A stretch of DNA of 64,000 nt from contig NC_015726.1 of the NCBI RefSeq assembly GCF_000219215.1, positions 868,001 to 932,000 on the forward strand, read 5' to 3'. The DNA is from Cupriavidus necator N-1 (lineage in GTDB: Bacteria; Pseudomonadota; Gammaproteobacteria; Burkholderiales; Burkholderiaceae). Made by a program: the position numbers and the translations under genes. The notes under the pieces were generated by a model. That model saw nothing but the letters and a program-made list of their open reading frames with translations, did no database searches and was not told the DNA's origin. Every line of letters starts with the position of its first letter. Position 1 is the first letter of the stretch. Below are positions 1 to 9,878 of the stretch, in pieces.

Positions 1-3000
1 CCGCCGCGGCTACCTGAACCTGTGCATGCTGCTGTCGCGCGCGTGGCTGGGCAACCAGCACCGCGGGCGCGCCGAGATCGATCCGGCCTGGTTCCTGGAA
101 CCCGGCGAGGACGACCTGCCGCTGGCCACCGGCCTGATCGCCCTGTCGGGCGCAATGGGTGGCGATATCGGCATGGCGCTGGCCAACGGCAATGCCGACG
201 GTGCGCGCCGCGCGGCACAGCATTGGTCCACGGTATTCGCGCAGCGCTTCTACATCGAACTGCAGCGTGCCGGCAATGCCGGCACCGATGCCTACGTGCA
301 GCAGGCCGTGCAGCTGGCGGCTGAACTGCAACTGCCGGTGGTGGCCACGCATCCGGTGCAGTTCATGACGCCGGACGACTACACCGCGCACGAGGCGCGC
401 GTGTGCATCGCCGAGGGCGAGCTGCTGGCCAATCCGCGCCGCACCCGGCGCTTTACCACCGACCAGTACTTCAAGACCCAGGACGAGATGTGCGCGCTGT
501 TCGCGGACATCCCCTCGGCACTGGAGAATGCGGTCGAGATCGCGCGCCGCTGCAACCTGACGCTGGAGCTGGGCAAGCCGCGCCTGCCGCTGTTCCCGAC
601 GCCCGACGGCATGTCGCTGGACGACTACCTGGTCTTCATGGCCAAGGACGGGCTGGAGAAGCGCCTGGCGGTGCTGTTCCCCGACGAGGCGGTGCGCGAA
701 TCGAAGCGCCCGGAATACTACGCACGGCTGGAGTTCGAGACCGGCACGATCATCAAGATGGGCTTCCCCGGCTACTTCCTGATCGTGGCGGACTTTATCA
801 ACTGGGCCAAGAACAACGGCGTGCCGGTGGGTCCGGGCCGCGGTTCGGGCGCCGGTTCGCTGGTCGCGTATGCGCTCGGCATTACCGACCTGGATCCGCT
901 CAAGTACGCGCTGCTGTTCGAGCGATTCCTGAACCCAGAACGGGTGTCGATGCCTGACTTCGACATCGACTTCTGCCAGCACGGCCGCGATCGCGTGATC
1001 ACCTACGTGAAGGAGAAGTACGGCAAGGACGCGGTATCGCAGATCGCCACCTTCGGCACCATGGCGGCCAAGGCCGCGGTGCGCGACGTGGGCCGCGTGC
1101 TCGACCTCGGCTACGGCTTTGTCGACGGCATCGCCAAGCTGATCCCGTTCAAGCCGGGCAAGCTGGTCACCATCGAGGAGGCCAAGAAGGAAGAGCCACT
1201 GCTGACCGAGCGCGAGAATAACGAGGAAGAAGTTCGCCAGTTGCTGGAACTGGCGCAGCGCGTGGAAGGCATGACGCGTAACGTCGGCATGCACGCCGGC
1301 GGAGTGCTGATCGCGCCCGGCAGGCTGACCGACTTCTGCCCGCTGTACACGCAGGGCGCGCAGAACGACGGCATGAGCGGCGTGGTCAGCCAGTACGACA
1401 AGGACGACGTCGAGGCCGCCGGCCTGGTGAAGTTCGACTTTCTGGGCCTGACCACGCTGACCATCCTGGACTGGGCCGAGCGCTACATCCGCCGCCTCGA
1501 TCCGAGCAAGGCCGACTGGAACTGCAGCCATATCCCGCTCGACGACAGTCCCGCCTTCGATATCCTGAAGACTGCCAACACCGTCGCCGTGTTCCAGCTG
1601 GAAAGCCGCGGCATGCAGGGCATGCTCAAGGACGCCAAGCCTGACCGCTTTGAGGACATCATCGCGCTGGTGGCACTGTACCGCCCGGGCCCGATGGACC
1701 TGATCCCCAGCTTCTGCGCGCGCAAGCACGGCCGCGAGAAGGTGGAGTATCCCGATCCGCGCGTCGAACCCGTCCTGAAAGAGACCTACGGCATCATGGT
1801 CTACCAGGAGCAGGTGATGCAGATGGCGCAGATCATCGGCGGCTACTCGCTCGGCGGCGCCGACCTGCTGCGCCGCGCCATGGGCAAGAAGAAGCCCGAG
1901 GAAATGGCGCAGCACCGCGTGATGTTCCGCGAAGGTGCCGACAAGAATGGTCTCTCCGCGCAGCAGGCCGACGATATCTTCGACTTGATGGAGAAGTTCG
2001 CGGGCTACGGCTTCAACAAGTCGCACGCGGCCGCGTACGCACTGCTGGCGTACTACACCGCCTGGCTCAAGGCCCACCATCCGGCCGAATTCATGGCAGC
2101 CAACATGTCGCTGGCCATGGATGACACCGACAAGGTCAAGATCCTCTACGAGGACTGCAAGCTCAACAAGCTCGCGGTGCTGCCGCCCGACGTCAACGCC
2201 AGCGAATACCGCTTCGCGCCGACCGACTCCAAGACCATCCGCTATGGCCTGGGTGGCATCAAGGGCAGCGGCCAGGGCGCGATCGAAGACATCCTGCGCG
2301 CGCGCGAGGAACGGCCCTTCACCGATCTGTTCGACTTCTGCGAACGCGTCGACCGCCGCCAGGTCAACCGCCGCACTATTGAGGCATTGATCCGCGCCGG
2401 CGCTTTCGACAGCCTGAACGACAACCGCGCACAGCTGCTGGCATCGGTGCCGATCGCGATGGAGGCCGCCGAGCAGAAGGCGGAGTCCGCCAACCAGGTG
2501 TCGCTGTTCGACCTGATGGGCGATGCCGGCGAAGCGCACCGCCCAGAGTTGCTGGACGAGCCGCGCTGGAGCCCGAAGCGCGCGCTGCAGGAAGAGAAGC
2601 AGGCGCTTGGCTACTACTTCTCAGGCCATCTGTTCGATGCCTATCGCGACGAGGTGCGCCGCTTCAACAAGGGCACGCTGGCCGCGCTGGAAAAGGAAGT
2701 GCAGGGCAACGGCGGCGGCTTCGGCCGCGATGTGCGCGGCAAGGCCATCGCCGGCGTGATCTCCGGCGTCCGCACGCAGATGACCCAGCGCGGCAAGATG
2801 CTGATCGTGACGCTCGACGACGGCACCGGGCTGGTCGAGATGACGGTGTTCAACGAGCTGTTCGACGCCAACCGGCACATGTTCCGCGAGGACGAGCTGC
2901 TGATTGCCACGGGGAATGCGCGGCACGATACGTTTACCGGTGGGGTGAGGTTCACGGCGGAATCGGTGATGGACCTGGTGGCCGCGCGCCTCAAGTTCGC

Positions 3001-3244
3001 CAGCGCGGTGCGGCTGGCGATGAATGGCAATTCCTCGACCGGGATGCTGCGCGAACTGCTGATGCCGCACCTGGCCCGCGCCAGCGGCGGGCAGGGTTTG
3101 CCGGTGCGCATCCACTACCAGTCGGCGGCGGCTTCGTGCGAGGCCATGCTCGGAGCGGACTGGAAGGTGGTGCCCTCCGACGAGGCGCTGACCGCGTTGC
3201 GGCTGGCACTGTCGCCGGACAGCGTCAGCACCCTCTACGAATAA
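1..3244 (+). CDS. dnaE: DNA polymerase III subunit alpha, 5'-truncated by window edge
   Basis: This is the replicative polymerase catalytic subunit of the Pol III holoenzyme. The reading frame is open from base 2 and gives about 1,080 residues. The family is about 1,160-1,180 long, so roughly the first 90-100 residues (part of the PHP domain) lie outside the window. Visible are the polymerase-domain stretch VGPGRGSGAGSLVAYALG, the metal-binding PDFDIDF motif, VKFDFLGL with the third acidic residue, and a C-terminal OB-fold region (VISGVRTQMTQRGKMLIVTL). The gene ends LYE-stop, 19 bases before the convergent glycosyltransferase gene. An imperfect GC-rich hairpin at about 3251-3277 may separate the two. 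No frameshift is seen. Confidence 0.97.
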   Translation, partial: RRGYLNLCMLLSRAWLGNQHRGRAEIDPAWFLEPGEDDLPLATGLIALSGAMGGDIGMALANGNADGARRAAQHWSTVFAQRFYIELQRAGNAGTDAYVQQAVQLAAELQLPVVATHPVQFMTPDDYTAHEARVCIAEGELLANPRRTRRFTTDQYFKTQDEMCALFADIPSALENAVEIARRCNLTLELGKPRLPLFPTPDGMSLDDYLVFMAKDGLEKRLAVLFPDEAVRESKRPEYYARLEFETGTIIKMGFPGYFLIVADFINWAKNNGVPVGPGRGSGAGSLVAYALGITDLDPLKYALLFERFLNPERVSMPDFDIDFCQHGRDRVITYVKEKYGKDAVSQIATFGTMAAKAAVRDVGRVLDLGYGFVDGIAKLIPFKPGKLVTIEEAKKEEPLLTERENNEEEVRQLLELAQRVEGMTRNVGMHAGGVLIAPGRLTDFCPLYTQGAQNDGMSGVVSQYDKDDVEAAGLVKFDFLGLTTLTILDWAERYIRRLDPSKADWNCSHIPLDDSPAFDILKTANTVAVFQLESRGMQGMLKDAKPDRFEDIIALVALYRPGPMDLIPSFCARKHGREKVEYPDPRVEPVLKETYGIMVYQEQVMQMAQIIGGYSLGGADLLRRAMGKKKPEEMAQHRVMFREGADKNGLSAQQADDIFDLMEKFAGYGFNKSHAAAYALLAYYTAWLKAHHPAEFMAANMSLAMDDTDKVKILYEDCKLNKLAVLPPDVNASEYRFAPTDSKTIRYGLGGIKGSGQGAIEDILRAREERPFTDLFDFCERVDRRQVNRRTIEALIRAGAFDSLNDNRAQLLASVPIAMEAAEQKAESANQVSLFDLMGDAGEAHRPELLDEPRWSPKRALQEEKQALGYYFSGHLFDAYRDEVRRFNKGTLAALEKEVQGNGGGFGRDVRGKAIAGVISGVRTQMTQRGKMLIVTLDDGTGLVEMTVFNELFDANRHMFREDELLIATGNARHDTFTGGVRFTAESVMDLVAARLKFASAVRLAMNGNSSTGMLRELLMPHLARASGGQGLPVRIHYQSAAASCEAMLGADWKVVPSDEALTALRLALSPDSVSTLYE

Positions 3245-3263
3245 ACCGACGGCAGCGGCGGTC

Positions 3264-4337
3264 TCAGGCCGCCTGCCGGGCGGCACGCGCGCTGGCCGCC
3301 AGCGTTAGCAGCGCGTCGACGTGGGCCTCGATGCCCGGATCGTAGTTGAGCATCGCCATCGGGTCCGCCAGCCGGCCCTGGCCGCTGCGTGCCGCGTCGA
3401 CCGCGGCGCGAATCGCGCGGTCGAGCGTCTCGGCGCGATCGCGTGCGAAGGCATGCACGGCCTGCGGCCGGATCACCTCCAGGCAGGCAATATTGTCGGC
3501 AAAGACCAGCGGTGTGCCGCACAGCACCGATTCCACGCCGACCAGTCCGAACGGTTCATAGCCCGAAGCCAGGATGGTGAAGTCCGCGGCGCGGTAGAGC
3601 GCGTCGATGCGGCTGCTGTAGCCCAGTTCCCGTACCCGCGGGATGGTGCGCCCGACCGGACGGCCGGCCACGGCAAGCGTGATCGGCAGGTCCGATTCAG
3701 AGAAATAGTCGGCAAGCAGGTCGAAACCCTTGCGGGCATGGCCCGAAGACGGGAACAGGAACACGACCTCATCGTCACCGAAACCGAACTCACGGCGCAA
3801 CGCGGCGCGCGCGTCGGCGTCGACCGGCGTGAAGCGCTGCGTGTCGACCGGCGGATAGATCAGTTCCACGCGGTCCGGCGGCATCCCGTACAGCTCGATC
3901 ACCTCGCGGCGCATCAGCGCCGAATGCGCCACCACGCGATGCGCGCCAGCATACTGCGCACTCTCCAGGTCGATCTGCCACTGGTCGGAGCGGCGCGCTT
4001 CCGTGCCGCGCGCGCCGAGATAGCCGCGGTGGGTGCCGCCGCAAATGGCGATGTCCGAGCCGCGCACGCGGTTGCAGCCGATCAGCACTTCATCCGCTGG
4101 CAGGCGCGCTTGCAGGCGCCACGAGAAATAGCGGTCGCGCAGCTTGCCGGGCAGCCACGAGACCAGGATGCGATGCGGCGTGACGCCGGCCGCCTGCGCC
4201 ACGCCGGTGTCGAAGCGGCGCGCGTAGACCGACACCTCGGTGCCGGCGCGGGCGGCCATCGCGCGGCTGATGTCGAGCGCGTAGCGTTCCAGGCCGCCGC
4301 CTGCGCCGAAGCGATTGCAGGAGATGCCAACTTTCAT
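3264..4337 (-). CDS. GT4-type (WaaG-like) LPS core glycosyltransferase
   Basis: Predicted GT-B fold glycosyltransferase, 357 residues, probably adding a sugar to the LPS core at the inner membrane. It opens with MKVGISCNRFGAGGGLERYA, the sugar-acceptor loop typical of WaaG-like enzymes. It has the EX7E signature (E261 and E269 in YEPFGLVGVES) of retaining GT4 enzymes. A longer frame continues upstream to 4466, but it would run into the next gene and its extra residues look like out-of-frame translation. The ATG at 4337 starts exactly at the conserved motif. It lies downstream of the GT2 gene in the same direction, with 37 bases between them, so the two are probably cotranscribed. The donor and acceptor sugars cannot be read from sequence. 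Confidence 0.9.
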   Translation of the reverse strand: MKVGISCNRFGAGGGLERYALDISRAMAARAGTEVSVYARRFDTGVAQAAGVTPHRILVSWLPGKLRDRYFSWRLQARLPADEVLIGCNRVRGSDIAICGGTHRGYLGARGTEARRSDQWQIDLESAQYAGAHRVVAHSALMRREVIELYGMPPDRVELIYPPVDTQRFTPVDADARAALRREFGFGDDEVVFLFPSSGHARKGFDLLADYFSESDLPITLAVAGRPVGRTIPRVRELGYSSRIDALYRAADFTILASGYEPFGLVGVESVLCGTPLVFADNIACLEVIRPQAVHAFARDRAETLDRAIRAAVDAARSGQGRLADPMAMLNYDPGIEAHVDALLTLAASARAARQAA

Positions 4338-4374
4338 CGATGCATGGAATAAAGGGGAGGGGCGGCCGGCCGCT

Positions 4375-5154
4375 TCAACGGGTGACCTCGGGGGCGGCTG
4401 CCTTGAGATCGGTTTCGGCCTGCAACTGCGCCAGCTTGGCGTACTTGTAGTAGCTTGCCTGCGCATTCATCAGCGCCACGCCGAAGCCTGCGCTGCCGTC
4501 CAGGAAGCCTCGCTTGAGCAGGTAGGTCCGGATGAAGGCCCACAGGCCGTGGCCCGCGGCGGACGCCACCGAACTACGCTTGCCCCGCGCGTAGGCCTGC
4601 TGCGCGCCTGCGCTGGAGTAGCTGTCGATCTTGCGCAGCACGTCTGATAGTGTGCGGTAGCTGTAATGGATCAGCGGCTCGCGCAGATGAGTGACCGGGT
4701 CGTCCACCTTCAGGTGTTCGTGGACCAGGTCATCCGTGAAGCGGCCGCGGCCCTTGCGGAAGACGCGGGTCACATAGTCCGGATACCAGCCTGCGTGGCG
4801 CACGAAGGTGCCGCAGAACGCTGAAAGGCGCGGCAGCGCAAGCGCGTGGGCGTCGGCCCGCTTCAGATGGCCCCGGATCTCGTCGCGCAGGGCGGGGGTG
4901 ACACGTTCATCAGCATCGAGGCTCAGGATCCAGTCGCCCGTGGCGGCGTCAACCGCACGGTTCTTCTGCGGTCCGAAGCCAGGCCAGTCGTCGGTCTGGA
5001 TGACAGTGGCGCCGGCAGCACGCGCAATCGCCACCGTGTCATCCGTGCTGGCCCAATCCACTATAATCGCCTCTTCGCACCAGGACACGCTTTCGAGGCA
5101 TGGCCCGATATTGTGAGCTTCATTCCTGGTAATGATGACGGCCGAGACTCTCAT
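4375..5154 (-). CDS. GT2-family LPS core glycosyltransferase (WaaE/KdtX-like)
   Basis: GT-A fold glycosyltransferase of 259 residues. The N-terminus MRVSAVIITRNEAHNIGPCL and the LSLDADERV segment (DxD-type metal/nucleotide-sugar site at D80-A81-D82) are typical of the WaaE/KdtX group, which transfers hexose to the LPS inner core. The usual VDSGSTDDT loop reads VDWASTDDT here, a small departure. The start at 5154 is set by the conserved N-terminus; the 62 extra codons available upstream are not GT2-like. It is the first gene of a two-gene minus-strand LPS unit, divergent from the GT25 gene. The family is clear; the exact transfer is inferred from context. Confidence 0.88.
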   Translation of the reverse strand: MRVSAVIITRNEAHNIGPCLESVSWCEEAIIVDWASTDDTVAIARAAGATVIQTDDWPGFGPQKNRAVDAATGDWILSLDADERVTPALRDEIRGHLKRADAHALALPRLSAFCGTFVRHAGWYPDYVTRVFRKGRGRFTDDLVHEHLKVDDPVTHLREPLIHYSYRTLSDVLRKIDSYSSAGAQQAYARGKRSSVASAAGHGLWAFIRTYLLKRGFLDGSAGFGVALMNAQASYYKYAKLAQLQAETDLKAAAPEVTR

Positions 5155-5453
5155 GGAACATAGGGGAGGCACGCAGGTCGGACAAGACCGACGGGCCGCC
5201 GGAGTCGCCCACGGCGCCACGCGCTGGATCGAGACCGCGTATTCTACCGCACTGGCGCATGGCGCCCTTCGCGCACCCTGATGCGATCGAGTCGGCTCGC
5301 GGGCCGTTTCCTGATTCTCAAATTGATGATACGAGCACAATTGTCCCGTTCTGCCGGGATGGAAGAAGTCTTCTTTCTGCCTGCGCGTGCAGCATTGGCC
5401 TCTCTCTTGCCGGCTGCAATCCGGGCAAGACCGGACGCGCAGGCGCTAGCCGT
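5155..5453. other. Divergent intergenic region between LPS genes
   Basis: About 300 bases separate the GT2 (minus) and GT25 (plus) start codons. The stretch 5318-5345 is AT-rich in an otherwise GC-rich context and probably holds the divergent promoters. No pair of -35/-10 hexamers is good enough to name, and no RNA gene or repeat is seen. Confidence 0.5.
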
Positions 5454-6227
5454 ATGATCGGCGCCTACGTCATCAATCTCGACACCGCGCGGGAGCGCCG
5501 GGAGCGCATCTCCGGCCAGCTGGCGGGCCTTGGTATCCCGTTCCAGGTGTTCCGGGCCGTGGATGGCCGCGTGCTGGCGGAGGAGGAAGTGGCCAGCAAG
5601 TACGATGCCGCCGCCGCCGCCGCGCGTTACCGCCCCATGAGCCGGGGCGAGGTGGGGTGCGGATTGAGCCACCTTGGCGTGTACCGCAAGATGCTGGACG
5701 ACGGCGCCGCCTTCGCGCTGGTGCTGGAGGACGATGCATCGCTCGGCCCCGACCTCGCAAGCGTGCTGGCCGACCTCGAGTCACGCCTGGATCCGGACCG
5801 GGCCGAGGTGGTGCTGCTGTCCCATGTCGACAAGTACACCCGCTGGGGTGCGCGCAGGCTTGGCGGCGAGCGACGCCTGGTCAGGCGCTACGGCGAATGG
5901 TGGCTCGCGCACGGCTACGTGGTGACGCGCGCCGCAGCGCAGCGGCTGCTGGCCGGCCTGCAGCCGCTGTGGTGCGCGGCCGACTATTGGTCGGCCTTTG
6001 AAAAACAGGGTCTGGTGTCGGTCAGTGCGGTGGTGCCATATTGCATTGGCCTGACCGAGCTGGCCGAGACCTCGTCGCTCGAAACGCATCGCGCCGACCT
6101 GGACGCCACCGACAAGGCTCAGCGCAGCATCGGCTATTATCTGCGCCGCTACGTCTATCAGCGCTTCCTGTTCCAGCTCATCGTCAGGCCCTTCCTTCGG
6201 GTAGCCCGGCAGAAGCGGCCGGGCTAG
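5454..6227 (+). CDS. GT25-family glycosyltransferase (LgtB/LpsA-like)
   Basis: Glycosyltransferase of 257 residues in the family of LOS galactosyltransferases LgtB/LgtE and LpsA. Diagnostic pieces are the start [19 protein letters not shown], the [16 protein letters not shown] motif and the [14 protein letters not shown] segment with its acidic pair. The frame stays open upstream to 5259, but the family N-terminus begins at the ATG at 5454. Its ribosome site is weak. It is followed 40 bases later by msbA in the same direction, so sugar addition and lipid A-core export may share a transcript. Confidence 0.88.
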   Translation: MIGAYVINLDTARERRERISGQLAGLGIPFQVFRAVDGRVLAEEEVASKYDAAAAAARYRPMSRGEVGCGLSHLGVYRKMLDDGAAFALVLEDDASLGPDLASVLADLESRLDPDRAEVVLLSHVDKYTRWGARRLGGERRLVRRYGEWWLAHGYVVTRAAAQRLLAGLQPLWCAADYWSAFEKQGLVSVSAVVPYCIGLTELAETSSLETHRADLDATDKAQRSIGYYLRRYVYQRFLFQLIVRPFLRVARQKRPG

Positions 6228-6267
6228 CGCCGGGCCGGCACGTCGCCTCCACACACAAGAAATATCA

Positions 6268-8049
6268 GTGACCACATCCAAACCGCCCATTTCGCCAGGT
6301 GCCGCCGTGCCGTCCAGCATGGCCAGCCGGCTCTGGTCTTACCTGCGCCCCGAGTTACGTATCTTCATCGGCGCTATCCTCGCCATGGCCGTGGTCGCGG
6401 GCAGCGAAGGGGTGATCCCCAAGGTCGTCAATGACCTGCTCGACAAGGGCTTCGGCGGCGACTACGCCGGCACGCTGTGGCATGTCCCCGCGATCCTGAC
6501 CGGCGTGGCCCTGATCCGCGGCGTGGCGCAGTTTGCCTCGGGCTACCTGTTGAACCTGATCTCGAACCGCGTGCTGCTGAAGATGCGCCTGCAGATGTTC
6601 GAGCGCCTGCTGCAGGCGCCGGCGTCGTTCTTCCACCGCAACACGGCGGCTTCGCTGATCAATGCCGTGATCTTCGAGGTCAACCAGGTGCTGCAGATCC
6701 TGACTAGCGTCTTTATCACGCTGGTGCGGGACTCGCTGACGGTTGTCGCGCTGCTGATCTATCTCTTCTATACCAACTGGCGCCTGACGCTGATCGTGGC
6801 GGTGATCCTGCCGGTGATCGGCTACCTGATGTCGAAGATCAACCGCCGGCTGCGCAAGCTCAACCGCGATCACCAGGCCTTTACCAACAACGCTGCCTAT
6901 GTCGTGGAAGAGGCCGTGGGCGGCTACAAGGTGGTCAAGCTGCATGGCGGCGAAGCCTACGAGATGGGCCGCTTCCGCACCGTGGCCGAGCGGCTCAAGA
7001 ACTACTCGATGCGCATGGCGGTTGCCGGCGGGTTGAACCAGCCGGTCACGGCCTTCCTGGCTGCGCTGGCGCTGTCGGTGATCATCACCATTGCGATGGT
7101 GCAGGCGCAGGCCAACCAGACCACGGTGGGCGGTTTTACCGGCTTTGTGATGGCGATGCTGCTGCTGATCTCGCCGCTCAAGCACCTGACCGACATCAAC
7201 CAGCCGCTGACGCGCGGCATCACCGCAGCCGAGATGATTTTCCGGCTGATCGATGAACCGATCGAGCCGCAGGACGGTGGCAAGATGCTGGGTCGTGCCC
7301 GTGGCGAGCTGGCCTTCGAGCAAGTCGGCTTCCGCTACGGTGAAGCGTCCCGCGCAGCGCTGGAGGGCATTGACCTGCGCGTCAGTCCGGGCGAGGTGGT
7401 GGCGCTGGTGGGCCCGTCGGGCAGCGGCAAGACCACGCTGGTCAACCTGGTGCCGCGCTTCTTCGACCCCACTGCCGGGCGCATCTTGCTGGATGGCGCG
7501 CCGCTGACTGAGTTGTCGCTGAAGGACCTGCGCAACCAGATTGCCTTCGTCAGCCAGGACGTGGTGCTGTTCAACGACACCGTCGCCGCCAATGTGGCAT
7601 ATGGCGCGCAATCCGATAGCGAGATCGACATGGCCCGCGTTGAGCGCGCGCTGGCGGCCGCCTACCTGACGGAAACGGTCAAGGGGCTGCCGGAGGGCCG
7701 GAACACCAATATCGGCGACAACGGCATGAAGCTGTCCGGTGGCCAGCGCCAGCGGCTGGCGATTGCCCGGGCGCTGTACAAGGACGCACCGATCCTGATC
7801 CTGGACGAGGCCACTTCGGCACTGGATTCGGAGTCGGAGCGCCAGGTGCAGGCGGCGCTGGAGGAACTGATGAGGGGCCGGACCACGCTGGTGATTGCGC
7901 ACCGGTTGTCCACCATCGAGAACGCCGACCGCATCGCCGTGCTGGACCACGGCCGCGTGGCGGAGCAGGGCACGCACGCGCAGCTGCTGGCGGCCAACGG
8001 CCTGTACGCCGGGCTGCACCGGATCCAGTTCGCGACGCAGCAACGGTAA
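6268..8049 (+). CDS. msbA: Lipid A export ABC transporter MsbA
   Basis: Homodimeric half-transporter of 593 residues that flips lipid A-core across the inner membrane. The N-terminal half has the expected hydrophobic segments of a type IV exporter. The ATPase half has Walker [10 protein letters not shown] (from residue 382), the signature LSGGQRQR (from 489), Walker [13 protein letters not shown] (D513-E514) and the H-loop IAHRLST. The start used is GTG at 6268; an ATG at 6319 ([11 protein letters not shown]) is a possible alternative that would shorten it by 17 residues. It sits in the LPS block and ends at a strong bidirectional terminator shared with waaC. Confidence 0.95.
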   Translation: MTTSKPPISPGAAVPSSMASRLWSYLRPELRIFIGAILAMAVVAGSEGVIPKVVNDLLDKGFGGDYAGTLWHVPAILTGVALIRGVAQFASGYLLNLISNRVLLKMRLQMFERLLQAPASFFHRNTAASLINAVIFEVNQVLQILTSVFITLVRDSLTVVALLIYLFYTNWRLTLIVAVILPVIGYLMSKINRRLRKLNRDHQAFTNNAAYVVEEAVGGYKVVKLHGGEAYEMGRFRTVAERLKNYSMRMAVAGGLNQPVTAFLAALALSVIITIAMVQAQANQTTVGGFTGFVMAMLLLISPLKHLTDINQPLTRGITAAEMIFRLIDEPIEPQDGGKMLGRARGELAFEQVGFRYGEASRAALEGIDLRVSPGEVVALVGPSGSGKTTLVNLVPRFFDPTAGRILLDGAPLTELSLKDLRNQIAFVSQDVVLFNDTVAANVAYGAQSDSEIDMARVERALAAAYLTETVKGLPEGRNTNIGDNGMKLSGGQRQRLAIARALYKDAPILILDEATSALDSESERQVQAALEELMRGRTTLVIAHRLSTIENADRIAVLDHGRVAEQGTHAQLLAANGLYAGLHRIQFATQQR

Positions 8050-8060
8050 CGGACGTACCA

Positions 8061-8096
8061 ACGACAAAGGCCGGCGCTTGCGCCGGCCTTTGTCGT
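8061..8096. terminator. Bidirectional terminator between msbA and waaC
   Basis: A perfect 16-bp stem (8061-8076 with 8081-8096) closes on a CTTG loop. The arms begin ACGACAAAGG and end CCTTTGTCGT, so A and T runs serve both strands. It lies between two convergent genes. Confidence 0.9.
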
Positions 8097-8107
8097 TTCC
8101 TGCGTGC

Positions 8108-9094
8108 TCAGTTTGGCGAGGTGACGGGCGGCTGCACGCCCAGCACTTCATCGATGGCAGCCAGCACCTGATCGCGCCGCGGCACCACGCCGCCGCCGCC
8201 CAGCGAGACCGCGCGGCCCGGCGCATCGACGCCGTACAGGTGGCGCGACGTGGTCGTGAACAGGATCACGGTCGGGCGGCGCAGCGCATCGGCGATATGC
8301 ACGAAGCCGGTGTCCATGCCAACCACCAGCGATGCCTTGCCTACCATCTGCGCCACGCCGGTGATGCTCAGGCGCGGCATCACTTCGGCGTTGGGCACGC
8401 TGGCGGCGATGGTCTCGGCTTCCTTGCGCTCCGCGTCGTTGCCCCAGGGCACCAGCACGCGCAGCCCGCGCGCCGAGATCGCGCTGCCCACGCTGATCCA
8501 GTCGGCGACCGGCCACTTCTTTTCTTCGCTAGAGGTGGCATGGAACAGCATCGCGTACGGACCCTTGGCGGCCGGCGCCGGCGTGTCTGCGGGCATCTCC
8601 AGGCCGTAGTCCATGTCCCGGGTCAGCTCATAGCTCAGGGCGCGGCTGACGGCGCGGCGCATCCGCTGCCGCGCGCAATCTTCTTCGACAAATGGCTGGA
8701 ACACATGGTTGTAGGCGAAGCGAGCGCCGCTCTCGCCCAACTCTGCCACGGGGTAGCCATAGCGATTGCGCGTGCGTGCCAGGAAGGTCACGATGGCGCT
8801 CTTGTAGACGCCGTGGACGTCCAGCACCGCATCGTACTTCTCGCGGCGCAGTTCACGCAGCGCACTGAAGATCGCACGCAAGCCAGCCCAATTGCGCGAC
8901 TTCTTGAAGCCGCGCAGCGGCGCGGAAATCACACGCTCGATATTCGGATTCCAGCGCGGCACGTCGGCGCAATATGAGTCGGCGATCCAGTCGATCTTGA
9001 CGCCGGGAAAGGCCCGCTGCAGGTCCGCGACGAGCGGCTGGGTGAACACCATGTCGCCGAGGGAGGTCAGCTTGACGATGAGAATACGTTTCAT
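8108..9094 (-). CDS. waaC: Lipopolysaccharide heptosyltransferase I
   Basis: GT9-family enzyme of 328 residues that adds the first heptose to Kdo2-lipid A at the cytoplasmic face of the inner membrane. It begins MKRILIVKLTSLGDMVFTQP and shows IDWIADSYCADVPRWNPNI near residue 35, typical of WaaC rather than WaaF. The later LFHATSSEEKKWPVADW and VVGMDTGFVHIADALRRPT segments are the ADP-heptose site of GT9 enzymes. Length is normal. It is convergent with msbA and completes the core-LPS group of this block. Confidence 0.94.
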   Translation of the reverse strand: MKRILIVKLTSLGDMVFTQPLVADLQRAFPGVKIDWIADSYCADVPRWNPNIERVISAPLRGFKKSRNWAGLRAIFSALRELRREKYDAVLDVHGVYKSAIVTFLARTRNRYGYPVAELGESGARFAYNHVFQPFVEEDCARQRMRRAVSRALSYELTRDMDYGLEMPADTPAPAAKGPYAMLFHATSSEEKKWPVADWISVGSAISARGLRVLVPWGNDAERKEAETIAASVPNAEVMPRLSITGVAQMVGKASLVVGMDTGFVHIADALRRPTVILFTTTSRHLYGVDAPGRAVSLGGGGVVPRRDQVLAAIDEVLGVQPPVTSPN

Positions 9095-9275
9095 CAGGAA
9101 CAGTAGGGCGGGCAGTGTGCCCCGCCTGGTTCGGAAGGTGCGTAGTATGCCTTATCCAGGAGACAAGTGTCCGTGCGATGCATGGGCGACATGGCGCCCG
9201 CTACACCCATGCCGATCCGTTAGTATCTGCATCAGAAGCTCACGATCGATGACGCATATCCAACAGGAGACCACC

Positions 9276-9866
9276 ATGTCCGACACGTCATTCCCCATCA
9301 GCCGCTACCCCATCCCCGCGCTGACCAACCTTCCCGACGACATCCGCGCCCGCATCCTGGAAGTCCAGGAAAAAGCCGGCTTCGTCCCCAACGTCTTCCT
9401 GGCGCTGGCGCACCGTCCCGACGAGTTCCGCGCGTTCTTCGCCTACCACGACGCGCTGATGCTCAAGGAGGGCGGCCTGACCAAGGGCGAGCGCGAGATG
9501 ATCGTGGTGGCGACCTCCGGTGCCAACCAGTGCCTGTACTGCGTGGTGGCGCATGGGGCAATCCTGCGCATCTATGAGAAGAAGCCGCTGGTGGCGGACC
9601 AGGTGGCGGTGAACTACCTGAAGGCGGATATTCCGCCGCGCCAGCGCGCGATGCTCGACTTTGCGATGAAGGTGTGCAAGGCGTCGCATGAAGTGGGCGA
9701 TGCCGACTTTGCTGCGCTGCGCGAGCACGGTTTTTCCGAGGAGGATGCCTGGGATATTGCCGCCATCACGGCGTTCTTCGGCCTGTCGAACCGGATGGCG
9801 AACACGATCAGCATGCGCCCGAACGACGAGTTCTACCTGATGGGCCGGGTGCCGAAAGCGAAGTAA
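9276..9866 (+). CDS. AhpD-like peroxidase-related protein (carboxymuconolactone decarboxylase fold)
   Basis: Protein of 196 residues with the alkylhydroperoxidase AhpD/CMD core. The redox motif is C86-L-Y-C89 followed by H93 (NQCLYCVVAHG), matching the CxxCxxxH site that reduces peroxides in AhpD. The N-terminal extension and the terminal FYLMGRVPKAK resemble the peroxidase-related subfamily of unknown substrate. The ATG at 9276 is chosen because AGGAG lies 7 bases upstream; a farther in-frame ATG at 9249 has no such site. It stands alone between waaC (minus) and a minus-strand secreted protein gene. Confidence 0.88.
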   Translation: MSDTSFPISRYPIPALTNLPDDIRARILEVQEKAGFVPNVFLALAHRPDEFRAFFAYHDALMLKEGGLTKGEREMIVVATSGANQCLYCVVAHGAILRIYEKKPLVADQVAVNYLKADIPPRQRAMLDFAMKVCKASHEVGDADFAALREHGFSEEDAWDIAAITAFFGLSNRMANTISMRPNDEFYLMGRVPKAK

Positions 9867-9878
9867 CGCCGCAGGGGC

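Noticed and set aside
5059..5066. CTATAATC inside the GT2 gene as a plus-strand promoter for the GT25 gene
   Set aside because: It lies within conserved coding sequence of the GT2 gene, no good -35 is found at 16-18 bases, and it is almost 400 bases from the next plus-strand start.
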